Source of the DNA: Oscillospiraceae bacterium
GTDB taxonomy: Bacteria > Bacillota > Clostridia > Oscillospirales > Acutalibacteraceae
Reading direction: 5' to 3'
NCBI GenBank assembly: GCA_028706415.1
Contig: JAQWBK010000075.1
Span: 1 to 7,393 of the forward strand
Length of the DNA: 7,393 nt
How positions within the stretch are numbered: the first letter of the stretch is position 1; each line of letters begins with the position of its first letter. The notes beneath the pieces were generated by a model. It was not told the origin of the DNA. It saw only the letters and a program-made list of their open reading frames with translations, and did no database searches. Below are positions 1 to 7,018 of the stretch, in pieces. The translations under genes were made by a program, and so were the position numbers.

Positions 1-1
1 G

Positions 2-1063
2 GATATAGACGACCTGGCAAATGCTCTCGGTCTTGAAAGGAGCAGCCGCGAGGTGGCCGAGCTGGAGATAAAGTCTTCCTCCGCCGGCTTCTGGGATGAT
101 ATGGATTCGGCTCAATCGACTTTGCAGCGCATTTCTGTGTTAAAGTCTGTTATTTCCGACTATGAGAAACTTGTAACAGCCTACAACGATTCAATTACCC
201 TTATTGAGTTGGCGGATGAGGAAGAAGACGAATCCCTGCTGGACGAGTGCACCTCGGCTGTTGACGGCGTTCAGGAGACCATCGAGCGCCTTAGACTATC
301 CACATTGCTAAAGGGCGAATATGACGGGAAAAACGCCATTCTGACCTTTCACGCAGGGGCAGGGGGGACCGAGGCACAAGACTGGGCAGAGATGCTTTAC
401 CGCATGTATACCCGCTGGGCGGAGCGTCATGGTTTCGAGTATAAAATTCTGGACTATCTTGATGGAGAAGAAGCCGGACTTAAGAGTGCTTCAATCCAAA
501 TACTGGGTACAAATGCTTATGGATATCTGAAATCGGAGGCAGGGGTGCATCGCCTTGTAAGAATATCGCCGTTTGATGCATCGGGGCGAAGGCACACATC
601 TTTTGCGGCGCTGGAGGTTGTTCCCGAAATAGATGATTCGGTTGAGATTGAAATACGGCCGGAGGATTTGAAGGTGGATACCTATCGTTCGGGAGGAGCC
701 GGCGGCCAGCACGTCAACAAGACCGAATCGGCCATTCGTATTACACACATTCCCTCCGGTATCGTTGTCGCCTGCCAAAATGAACGCAGTCAGTTTCAAA
801 ACAGAGATTTTGCCATGCGGATGCTACGCTCAAAGCTGGTGGAGATAAAGGAGCGGGAGCATTATGATAAAATTGAGGATATTAAAGGCGGTCAGGCGCA
901 AATAGCGTGGGGAAATCAAATTCGTTCATATGTATTTATGCCCTATACGCTTGCAAAGGATCATCGAACCGGCTTTGAAAACGGGAATATATCGGCAGTT
1001 ATGGACGGAGATATTGACGGATTTATCAATGCTTATCTTATACTGTTCTCAAGTAAAAGGTGA
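2..1063 (+). CDS. prfB: Peptide chain release factor 2 (RF2), 5'-truncated by the window edge
   Basis: RF2 recognises UAA and UGA stop codons in the ribosomal A site and triggers peptide release. The frame is open from base 2, so the true start lies upstream; the GTG at 53 is internal, because the 17 codons before it continue the RF2 N-terminal helix. Visible family marks are the GAGGTEAQDW segment (around 355-390), the stop-codon-reading tripeptide Ser-Pro-Phe at 566-574 (SPF distinguishes RF2 from RF1, which has PxT), and the catalytic GGQ at 701-709 followed by HVNKTESAIR. The C-terminus with DHRTGFENGN and MDGDIDGFI is typical of RF2, and its end at 1063 is normal for the family. The Leu-Gly codons at 26-31 align with the place where E. 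coli has the in-frame CTT TGA C frameshift, and no stop is present there. The GGQ glutamine is the expected substrate of the PrmC encoded at 6131-6991. Confidence 0.97.
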   Translation, partial: DIDDLANALGLERSSREVAELEIKSSSAGFWDDMDSAQSTLQRISVLKSVISDYEKLVTAYNDSITLIELADEEEDESLLDECTSAVDGVQETIERLRLSTLLKGEYDGKNAILTFHAGAGGTEAQDWAEMLYRMYTRWAERHGFEYKILDYLDGEEAGLKSASIQILGTNAYGYLKSEAGVHRLVRISPFDASGRRHTSFAALEVVPEIDDSVEIEIRPEDLKVDTYRSGGAGGQHVNKTESAIRITHIPSGIVVACQNERSQFQNRDFAMRMLRSKLVEIKEREHYDKIEDIKGGQAQIAWGNQIRSYVFMPYTLAKDHRTGFENGNISAVMDGDIDGFINAYLILFSSKR

Positions 1064-1070
1064 GACAAAA

Positions 1071-1167
1071 TTTGCGAGGATGTTTTTCGTCATGCAAGGC
1101 GGAGGAGGAGAGCGGGCTGACGCCCGCCGACGACAAGAACGCTGTATGGCGGAAAACAGTCCGCAAA
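1071..1167. repeat. Nested imperfect palindrome / structured RNA element after prfB
   Basis: The gap after prfB can fold almost end to end. The outer arm TTTGCG (1071-1076) pairs with CGCAAA (1162-1167). After a small internal loop, 1081-1096 pairs with 1143-1158 over 16 consecutive positions (three G-U pairs). The centre holds a perfect 6-bp GC hairpin, GCGGGC (1112-1117), loop TGAC, GCCCGC (1122-1127). A purine-rich GGAGGAGGAG run occupies 1101-1110. No T-run follows directly, so it is not a standard intrinsic terminator, although a T-rich stretch begins at 1174. Shape and intergenic position suggest a dispersed palindromic repeat (MITE- or REP-like) or a structured 3' UTR. It resembles elements I believe recur between genes in clostridia, but I cannot confirm that here. 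Only one copy is present in this window. Confidence 0.6.
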
Positions 1168-1262
1168 GATGTCTTGATTTTTATTTGAGATCAGTATTAA
1201 AGCCTCGGTTAACAGTAATTAGGTGAAATAGATTTAAAACGGCAAAAGGAAGTGGTAAGGTA

Positions 1263-2654
1263 ATGACCAGATGCAGATTATCTGTTCTGTTGTGCGTGGT
1301 GTTGACTGCAATGCTGTTTTCCGGCTGCAGTATCGACATGGATGTTGAAGCCTTACTGCGTCCCCCCAATCCTACAGGGGAGCAAAAAAAGATACAGCAG
1401 GCACTTGAAAAATATATAAACAGTGAGAAGAAGGTCAACACTCCGGATGCTGCCGGTGGATATGTATTGAAATATCCAAAATCGGGGGATTATCGTTCTG
1501 CTTTTGTGCTTAAAGATTTGGATGGTGACGGCGAACAAGAAGCCATAGTATTTTATGGACGAAGCGGTGAAAGAAGCAACATCCATCTTAATCTGCTCAA
1601 AAAAATAGAGGAAGGCTGGCAGTCAATCTACGATGTGGAGGGGCCAAGTCCGGATATCGACCGCATTCAGTTTGGCGACATGAACAAAGACGGCATATTA
1701 GAGATTTTGACAGGATGGAATATTGTAAATGTTAGGGATCGACAGCTTATAATGTATTCGGTAAAAAAACATGGTTTGGAAGAAATGTATAGGGAGCTGT
1801 ATTCGGAGTTCGTTGTGGGTAAGCTCACCGATTCGGGAAAGGATAATCTCTTAATCCTGCACTCCAATTTAGCCGAGAATATCACAACCGCCATGCTGCT
1901 TACTGCCGAAATTGATAAGGTTACCGGAAAGCAGGTTTTGATTGAGCTTGATTCAACCAGACTGGATGGACAAATCGAGCAGTTTTCTTCCCCAAAAATT
2001 GCAGCAGTCGACAATAACATATCAGGTGTATATGTTGACGGCAGCCGAAGCGGGGGAATGGTTACCGAGCTTATATACTGGGACGGTACACAGCTAAGGA
2101 CCCCCTTTTACAACAGTGTTAAGGATATAACAGAGACTACATACAGAAGCGTACCCTTGCCGTCCATGAATCTGGACGGAGACGAGTATATTGAATGGCC
2201 TTTGGTGGAGCCTGTCAAGGGCTTTTCTAACCCTGCGACCAACAAGGTTTGGCTTACTAAATGGCAATACTGGGATGGCCATAAGCAAGAGGTTGTTCAT
2301 GATTTTTCTTCTGTTGTTAATTTGACAGACAGATACCACATAATTACAGAAAAATCATGGGACGGATTGTTTACATTTTTATATGAAAAGAATACCCATA
2401 CCCTTTCTCTTTACAATTTAAAAAACGGTATACCGGAAAAGAGAATTTTAATAATTCAAGCTGTATATAAATCCGGGCCGTCAACCACCACCACTGTTTC
2501 TACCAACCAATCATCCGATTTAGGCCAAGAAGAAAGCATTATGCGGGAGCTTAAGGTTTTACCGGATGTAAAGTATATGGTTTGGTTTTCGGATGATAAG
2601 CCGTTTAATTTTAATATGGACAGGGTTGTTCATATGTTTGCCGTTCTTCAATAA
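1263..2654 (+). CDS. Predicted lipoprotein with FG-GAP/VCBS-like calcium-loop motifs
   Basis: A 463-residue protein with a lipoprotein signal: short basic start (MTRCR), hydrophobic core, then LFSGC with the lipidated cysteine at residue 22 (Phe at -3 is less usual than Leu). It should be exported and anchored to the outer face of the membrane. The body has repeated strand-loop units with acidic loops of FG-GAP/VCBS type: DLDGDGEQEA (85-94), DMNKDGILEIL (139-149) and a weaker NLDGDEYIEW (303-312). Such units usually form beta-propeller blades that bind calcium. No catalytic motif is evident. ATG 1263 is preceded by AAAGGAAG at 1245-1252, a slightly long spacing. The response-regulator gene begins 38-50 bases downstream (depending on the start used) on the same strand, so co-transcription is likely. 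A role as sensory accessory or target of that two-component pair is inference. The family name is uncertain. Confidence 0.85.
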   Translation: MTRCRLSVLLCVVLTAMLFSGCSIDMDVEALLRPPNPTGEQKKIQQALEKYINSEKKVNTPDAAGGYVLKYPKSGDYRSAFVLKDLDGDGEQEAIVFYGRSGERSNIHLNLLKKIEEGWQSIYDVEGPSPDIDRIQFGDMNKDGILEILTGWNIVNVRDRQLIMYSVKKHGLEEMYRELYSEFVVGKLTDSGKDNLLILHSNLAENITTAMLLTAEIDKVTGKQVLIELDSTRLDGQIEQFSSPKIAAVDNNISGVYVDGSRSGGMVTELIYWDGTQLRTPFYNSVKDITETTYRSVPLPSMNLDGDEYIEWPLVEPVKGFSNPATNKVWLTKWQYWDGHKQEVVHDFSSVVNLTDRYHIITEKSWDGLFTFLYEKNTHTLSLYNLKNGIPEKRILIIQAVYKSGPSTTTTVSTNQSSDLGQEESIMRELKVLPDVKYMVWFSDDKPFNFNMDRVVHMFAVLQ

Positions 2655-2666
2655 TATAGTTATACT
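2638..2666 (+). promoter_or_regulatory. Candidate sigma-A promoter for the response regulator
   Basis: TTGCCG (2638-2643, 4 of 6 matches to the -35 consensus) is separated by exactly 17 bases from TATACT (2661-2666, 5 of 6 matches to the -10). It overlaps the last codons of the lipoprotein gene and would start transcription near 2673, just before the regulator gene. It could give the regulator a transcript independent of the lipoprotein gene. AT-rich DNA produces such matches by chance, hence the modest confidence. Confidence 0.33.
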
Positions 2667-2704
2667 AATATCCGATAAAGGTACGGAAAGGCGTGTTTAT
2701 CTAC

Positions 2705-3406
2705 ATGAAAAAGGTTTTGGTATGCGAGGATGAGAGTTCAATTCGCGAATTTGTGGTTATAAACCTAAAAAGGGCAGGTTACGAGATTATTGAGGCAGGT
2801 ACGGGGGAGGATGCCCTTCGACTGTATGACGAGCAAAAAGGAGAAGTCGAGGTGGCACTGCTGGACATCATGCTGCCCGGAATCGACGGATTTACTGTCT
2901 GCCGCGAGCTGCGGGAGCGGGATGAAACCATAGGCATCATAATCCTCACTGCCCGCACACAGGAAATGGAGAAGGTGGGGGGACTTATGATGGGCGCCGA
3001 CGATTATGTTACAAAACCGTTCAGCCCCTCCGAACTGGTGGCGCGCGTGGATGCACTTTATCGACGGGTTATAGCTGCCCGCGCTCGTTCAGAAGTGAAT
3101 TTCCTTGAAAAAATAACCAGGGGCGATTTTGAGCTTAATCTGCGTAATCGCAGCCTTCAAAAGCAGGGAAATCCGGTGGAACTCACACAGGTGGAGTTTC
3201 AGATTATGGAGTATTTCCTGTCAAATCCGGGCAAGCCCCTCAGCCGTACCGATATTCTCAACAGGGTCTGGGGAGAGGAGTATTACGGTGAGGAAAAGAT
3301 TGTGGATGTTAATATCCGTCGTCTCAGGATGAAGATAGAGGATGACCCATCCGAGCCCCGTTATATCATTACGGTCTGGGGTCTGGGTTATAAATGGATG
3401 GGATGA
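2705..3406 (+). CDS. OmpR/PhoB-family response regulator
   Basis: A two-domain DNA-binding response regulator. Counting from ATG 2705, the receiver domain spans about residues 1-120, with the acidic pocket E8-D9, phosphoacceptor D54 (LLDIMLPG), switch T82 (ILTAR) and K104 (TKPFSP). The C-terminal winged helix (about 135-233) shows the OmpR-type features LTQVEFQIMEYF, the recognition-helix region EEKIVDVNIRRLRMKIE, and the wing ending ITVWGLGYKW. Phosphotransfer from the kinase at 3560-4999 is the expected input. A GTG at 2693 would add four residues (MFIY). I prefer ATG 2705 because the first beta strand (KKVLVCEDE) then begins at once, as usual in this family, and GGAAAGG at 2685-2691 lies upstream, though its 13-base spacing is long. 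GTG 2693 could instead use AAAGG at 2677-2681. Target genes cannot be read from sequence; autoregulation of the upstream lipoprotein gene is possible. Confidence 0.95.
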   Translation: MKKVLVCEDESSIREFVVINLKRAGYEIIEAGTGEDALRLYDEQKGEVEVALLDIMLPGIDGFTVCRELRERDETIGIIILTARTQEMEKVGGLMMGADDYVTKPFSPSELVARVDALYRRVIAARARSEVNFLEKITRGDFELNLRNRSLQKQGNPVELTQVEFQIMEYFLSNPGKPLSRTDILNRVWGEEYYGEEKIVDVNIRRLRMKIEDDPSEPRYIITVWGLGYKWMG

Positions 3407-3545
3407 GGGCTTAAACGCAGAAACCGGTTAAGGGTTTGTGAGGCAAGATTTATCACGATGACCTTGTTTATAAAAAGAATGAGCATCTTCAGCTTGGCTA
3501 TTTATCTACTTTTCTAATTGAGAACAGTATTAGTCATTATTTTAT

Positions 3546-3552
3546 AAGGAGG
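3546..3552 (+). promoter_or_regulatory. Strong Shine-Dalgarno of the histidine kinase
   Basis: AAGGAGG sits 7 bases before ATG 3560. It fixes the kinase start there rather than at the second in-frame ATG (3581) and implies independent ribosome entry rather than coupling to the regulator. Confidence 0.85.
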
Positions 3553-3559
3553 ATAAGGG

Positions 3560-4999
3560 ATGGCGCGAAAAGCGAGCATTATGAGGCGCTGGATGCTCAA
3601 CAGCATCGGTATAATATTTGCGCTGTTGGTGGTTTTTGGCACGGCGTTTGTGATATCATTCCGCTCATATTACTATAAAAGCGCGGAATACTCTCTATCC
3701 TCCAGAATTGATTCGGTGGGTCCGGTATTGGATCAGCTAATTTCTTCAAGCACCACCAACCTGAACCTTGACTCTCTGGCAATAGAACTGGTTCAAAGCT
3801 TTGAGGACAAAGAGAAGCTGGAGATGCAGGTCTTGCGCAGTAACGGAGAGGTTATCGTATCATCCATGGGGTTTGCTCCCGATAAATCGGTCAAGCCCGA
3901 TTATACAAAGGCAGTACAGGCTGATAATTTTCGCGGTTTATGGACCGGCAAAAATACTGCCGGTGAACGAATTATGTCCATGACACTGGCCCTTCGCAAC
4001 AGCGACGGTACTGCATTTTGCGGCATTCGTTATGTTACATCACTTTCACAAATTGACAGGCAGATATGGGTGTTTTTAGGGCTGATTACCCTTATTGGTA
4101 CGGCTATTCTATTCTTTGTTATGATCTCTAGCTCGTATTTTATCAGTTCGATAGTGCGCCCTGTATCCGAAATAAACCGCGCTGCCCGACAGATTGCTTT
4201 GGGAGATTATGATTCCCGTATAGAGAAAAAAACGGATGATGAAATCGGTCAGCTTTGTGATACAATAAATTATATGGCAGGCGAGATTTCTGTAGCGGAA
4301 AAGATGAAAAATGATTTCATTTCATCGGTTTCACACGAGCTTCGAACCCCCCTTACTGCCATTAAGGGTTGGGCGGAAACCATGAGAGAGTCGGGCTCTG
4401 CCGATGTTGAGATGACCCAAAAAGGTATTGAGGTCATAACAGGTGAGGTTGATCGCCTTTCGTCTATTGTTGAAGAACTGCTGGATTTTTCCCGTATGCA
4501 GGGTGGCCATATGGTTATGAGGTTCGAGCGGGTTGATATTTCGGCAGAGCTTGGAGAGGCTGTGGTTTTATTTAGCGGCAGGGCAATGCGTGAAGGGCTG
4601 GATCTTATATATATCGAACCCGAAGGGCTGCCTGCGGTACTGGGTGACCCTGACAGGCTAAAACAGGTTTTCATAAATATAGTGGATAATGCCATTAAAT
4701 ACTCCAATCGGGAGGGGCGTATACGCATTGAAACCGCAGATATGGGGGGACATATTCAGATTGTTATAAGCGATACGGGAGCCGGAATATCCAAGGAAGA
4801 TCTCCCGAATATTAAAAAAAAGTTTTATAAAGCTAATAAAACTCAGCCGGGTTCGGGTATAGGGCTGGCACTGGCTGATGAGATAATTCGAAGACATAAA
4901 GGACGGCTCGAAATTGACAGTGAAGAAGCGGTGGGAACAACCATTACCATAACACTCCCCGTTGCCCCGCCTGAAAGCCGAGCCCCTTCCGGGTTATAG
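3560..4999 (+). CDS. Membrane sensor histidine kinase (HAMP, HisKA, HATPase)
   Basis: A 479-residue sensor kinase, the likely partner of the upstream regulator. Order: basic N-terminus; TM1 about residues 13-35; an extracytoplasmic sensor region of about 135 residues (36-169); TM2 about 170-195; HAMP linker about 195-248 with the conserved RPVSEI and DDEIGQL; HisKA dimerisation domain with the H-box SVSHELRTPL (phosphoacceptor H259); then the ATP-binding domain with N-box N377 (VDNAIKYS), G1 DTGAGI (405-410), F-box KFYKANK (421-427) and G2 GSGIGLAL (431-438). All catalytic boxes are intact, so it should be active. The sensor region has no recognisable small-molecule motif. The C-terminal tail PPESRAPSGL lies beyond the usual fold. 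Unlike many RR-HK pairs, it does not overlap the regulator gene but follows a 153-base gap. The ligand is unknown; sensing envelope state, perhaps through the lipoprotein, is inference. Confidence 0.95.
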   Translation: MARKASIMRRWMLNSIGIIFALLVVFGTAFVISFRSYYYKSAEYSLSSRIDSVGPVLDQLISSSTTNLNLDSLAIELVQSFEDKEKLEMQVLRSNGEVIVSSMGFAPDKSVKPDYTKAVQADNFRGLWTGKNTAGERIMSMTLALRNSDGTAFCGIRYVTSLSQIDRQIWVFLGLITLIGTAILFFVMISSSYFISSIVRPVSEINRAARQIALGDYDSRIEKKTDDEIGQLCDTINYMAGEISVAEKMKNDFISSVSHELRTPLTAIKGWAETMRESGSADVEMTQKGIEVITGEVDRLSSIVEELLDFSRMQGGHMVMRFERVDISAELGEAVVLFSGRAMREGLDLIYIEPEGLPAVLGDPDRLKQVFINIVDNAIKYSNREGRIRIETADMGGHIQIVISDTGAGISKEDLPNIKKKFYKANKTQPGSGIGLALADEIIRRHKGRLEIDSEEAVGTTITITLPVAPPESRAPSGL

Positions 5000-5028
5000 C
5001 AGTATATATATACGAAAGAAAGGAATTA

Positions 5029-6123
5029 GTGACTTTGAGCAAAAATAAAGTTGAAGTGAAAAAGAAAACCTCGATAGGCGGGCAGGCCTTAATTGAGGGG
5101 GTTATGATGCGCGGGCCTGAAAAATCGGCCATGGCGGTTAGAAATCCCGAGGGCGAAATTGTACTTGAAAGCTGGGTAACATATACCAAAAAGCGTCCGA
5201 GGATTCTAAAATTACCTTTTATCCGAGGGGTAATTAATTTTGTCGAGTCTATGGCTGTAGGTTACAAGTGTCTTATGCGTTCGGCAGAGCTGGCAGGCTT
5301 GGAGGATGATGAGCCCAAGCCCGGCAAAAAAAATGCGGTGGCTGTTGAGGTAATTGCCGGAGCAAGCGGCGGGGATGCTTCATCCCCCCAAGCACAAACG
5401 CCTGCCCAAGCAGACACACCACCCGAGCTGATACAAATCCAAGAGGAAGAGGCTCAAAGGGAGCAAAAGCAAGACTCCGGAGGGTTTTCAAAGCTTGGGA
5501 TGACACTTATATTCGTAATCAGTATGCTTTTTGGTATAGCTCTTGCCATCGGGCTGTTTATTATGTTGCCGGTATTTTTGTTCGAGCGTTTGAGCATTAT
5601 CTTTCCGGCTTTTGATAATCGTATTTTGCGGGCCGTATTCGAAGGACTTATTCGCATTATTCTTTTTGTGGCTTATATTGCGTCGGTCTCACTTATGAAG
5701 GATATAAAACGCGTTTTCATGTATCACGGTGCAGAGCATAAAACTATCTTCTGCTTTGAAAAAGGGGAGGAGCTTACGGTCGAAAATGTGCGGCGTCAGA
5801 TACGCTTTCATCCGCGCTGCGGAACCTCGTTTATGATACTCATGCTGCTTGTTGGTATCGTAGTATCCATGTTTATTCCTTTCACCAATATCATACTGCG
5901 TACCGGTACAAAGCTGCTGACAATACCGATAATCGTAAGCATAGGATATGAGCTTATTAAACTTGCAGGAAGAACAGACCACTGGATTATGCGGGCCATT
6001 TCGGCGCCGGGTATATGGCTGCAGCGTGTTACGACAAAAGAGCCCACCGATGACATGATCGAGGTTGCAATAAAGTCTTTTACCGCCGTCATACCGGACG
6101 AGCCCGAAGCTGACAGGCTGTGA
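5029..6123 (+). CDS. yqhQ: DUF1385 family membrane protein (YqhQ-like)
   Basis: A 364-residue integral membrane protein recognised by three DUF1385 signatures: GGQALIEGVMMRGP near the N-terminus (17-30), MYHGAEHKTI (231-240) and RFHPRCGTSF (259-268). Hydrophobic spans lie at about 157-186, 203-223, 268-290 and 296-312. The His/Glu/Cys-rich motifs look like a metal or catalytic site, but the biochemical role of the family is not established to my knowledge. Residues 95-152 form a Pro/Ala/Glu/Gln-rich, charged, low-complexity stretch before the second hydrophobic block; it makes the protein longer than the usual 300-320 residues. Start choice is unclear: GTG 5029 is only 4 bases after AAAGGA (5019-5024), whereas TTG 5035 has better spacing and would remove two residues. 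prmC follows after 7 bases, so the two are probably one transcript. Confidence 0.92.
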   Translation: MTLSKNKVEVKKKTSIGGQALIEGVMMRGPEKSAMAVRNPEGEIVLESWVTYTKKRPRILKLPFIRGVINFVESMAVGYKCLMRSAELAGLEDDEPKPGKKNAVAVEVIAGASGGDASSPQAQTPAQADTPPELIQIQEEEAQREQKQDSGGFSKLGMTLIFVISMLFGIALAIGLFIMLPVFLFERLSIIFPAFDNRILRAVFEGLIRIILFVAYIASVSLMKDIKRVFMYHGAEHKTIFCFEKGEELTVENVRRQIRFHPRCGTSFMILMLLVGIVVSMFIPFTNIILRTGTKLLTIPIIVSIGYELIKLAGRTDHWIMRAISAPGIWLQRVTTKEPTDDMIEVAIKSFTAVIPDEPEADRL

Positions 6124-6130
6124 TCATACC

Positions 6131-6991
6131 GTGACATACTCTGAGCTGTATTGGAGCATAACCGCCAAACTGGAGGCTGCCGGATTTGAAAGTGCCGGCT
6201 TTGATGCTTCATGCCTGTTTGAAAGGTTTGCGGGAATTCCTCGCGGTCACCTTGCCTTAAAAAAGAAAGATACCGTTTCGCCGGAAACGATTAAAACTAT
6301 CGAGGAATCGGCGGAACGGCGCGCCAACGGATATCCACTTCAGTATATAATCGGTGAATGGGATTTTCTTTCCCTCACCCTTTATGTTGGTGAGGGGGTG
6401 CTTATACCCCGTTGCGATACCGAGCTTTTATGTGAGGTTGCCGCTGAAAGGCTTAAAGCCATAAATCATCCGCGGGTGCTTGACTTGTGTGCGGGCAGCG
6501 GATGTGTGGGGCTGGGGATTGCCAGCCTTTGTGCGGGGGCTAAAGTAACGGCGGTTGAATTATCCGAGAGGGCGCTTGGCTATCTAAAACGCAACTGTGC
6601 CAAGTATCCCGAATTCGATGTAACCCCGGTTAAGGCAGATGTACTAAAGGATTCGGCTGCTTTTGAAGGCGGTTATGACGCGATTTTGTCAAATCCCCCC
6701 TACATCCCGACAGACCATCTCGAGCATTTAATGCGGGAGGTCAAGCACGAACCTAATATGGCTCTGGATGGTGGGGACGGGTTAGCTTTTTACCGTGCGA
6801 TTGTGCAAGGTTGGTTGCCTTTGCTAAAAAAAGGCGGTATATGTGGGGTTGAGATAGGGATAGGACAGTCGGAGGAGGTTGTCGAATTGTTTAAATCGGC
6901 AGGCCTTGTTGGTGTGGAGATATTTAGAGATATCGGAGATATTGAGCGTGTGATTATTGGGGTGAAAGATAAAAAAGGGAACGACCGTTAG
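6131..6991 (+). CDS. prmC: Release factor glutamine methyltransferase PrmC (HemK)
   Basis: PrmC uses S-adenosylmethionine to methylate the glutamine of the GGQ motif in RF1 and RF2, which speeds peptide release. The 286-residue length is normal. The N-terminal helical domain carries PLQYIIGEWDF (69-79), the usual PrmC segment. The Rossmann methyltransferase domain has IPRCDTELL (92-100; the family norm is PRPDTE), the AdoMet loop LDLCAGSGCVGL (117-128; more often GTGSG), the acidic strand end VTAVELSE (139-146), and the catalytic NPPYIPT (188-194) that binds the target glutamine. The GTG start at 6131 lies 7 bases after the DUF1385 stop with no clear Shine-Dalgarno, suggesting translational coupling. 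In many clostridia prfA follows; here it does not, but prfB, encoding the other substrate, lies about 5 kb upstream. The stop codon overlaps the terminator hairpin. Confidence 0.95.
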   Translation: MTYSELYWSITAKLEAAGFESAGFDASCLFERFAGIPRGHLALKKKDTVSPETIKTIEESAERRANGYPLQYIIGEWDFLSLTLYVGEGVLIPRCDTELLCEVAAERLKAINHPRVLDLCAGSGCVGLGIASLCAGAKVTAVELSERALGYLKRNCAKYPEFDVTPVKADVLKDSAAFEGGYDAILSNPPYIPTDHLEHLMREVKHEPNMALDGGDGLAFYRAIVQGWLPLLKKGGICGVEIGIGQSEEVVELFKSAGLVGVEIFRDIGDIERVIIGVKDKKGNDR

Positions 6992-7000
6992 GTCATTCCC
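6971..7000 (-). terminator. Rho-independent terminator, best read on the minus strand
   Basis: Arms 6977-6986 (GGGAACGACC) and 6991-7000 (GGTCATTCCC) pair over ten positions around a 4-base loop (6987-6990). On the plus strand one pair is a C-A mismatch; on the minus strand the same position is a G-U pair. Read on the minus strand the stem is followed at once by six T's (complement of 6971-6976), a textbook terminator. On the plus strand it is followed by TGAAATTT, a poor U-tract, so it is at best a weak terminator for prmC, whose TAG stop (6989-6991) spans the loop and arm junction. Confidence 0.8.
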
Positions 7001-7018
7001 TGAAATTTCCATAATATG

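Noticed and set aside
1174..1200. TTGATT and TATTAA as a promoter for the lipoprotein gene
   Set aside because: Both boxes match only 4 of 6 and the spacer is 15; too weak to call.
930..1226. 98-codon plus-strand ORF across the prfB end and the stem-loop
   Set aside because: Its first half is out of frame inside prfB and its second half reads through the palindromic element, giving biased Gly/Arg-rich peptide; it has no ribosome site.
2662..2673. 12-base match (ATACTAATATCC) shared with 7251-7262, each just after a stop codon
   Set aside because: About one chance 12-base match is expected in a sequence of this length, more in AT-rich DNA; no flanking similarity or mobile-element features support a repeat.
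3518..3546. TTGAGA and TTTATA as a promoter for the kinase
   Set aside because: Spacing is 17 but the -10 matches only 3 of 6, and transcription would start after the Shine-Dalgarno at 3546-3552, leaving no ribosome site on the message.
4270..4728. 152-codon minus-strand ORF inside the histidine kinase
   Set aside because: Antisense shadow of the kinase catalytic region; Ser-rich, without promoter, ribosome site or recognisable domain.
5808..6212. 134-codon minus-strand ORF
   Set aside because: Antisense to the end of the DUF1385 gene and the start of prmC, both of which have clear family motifs.
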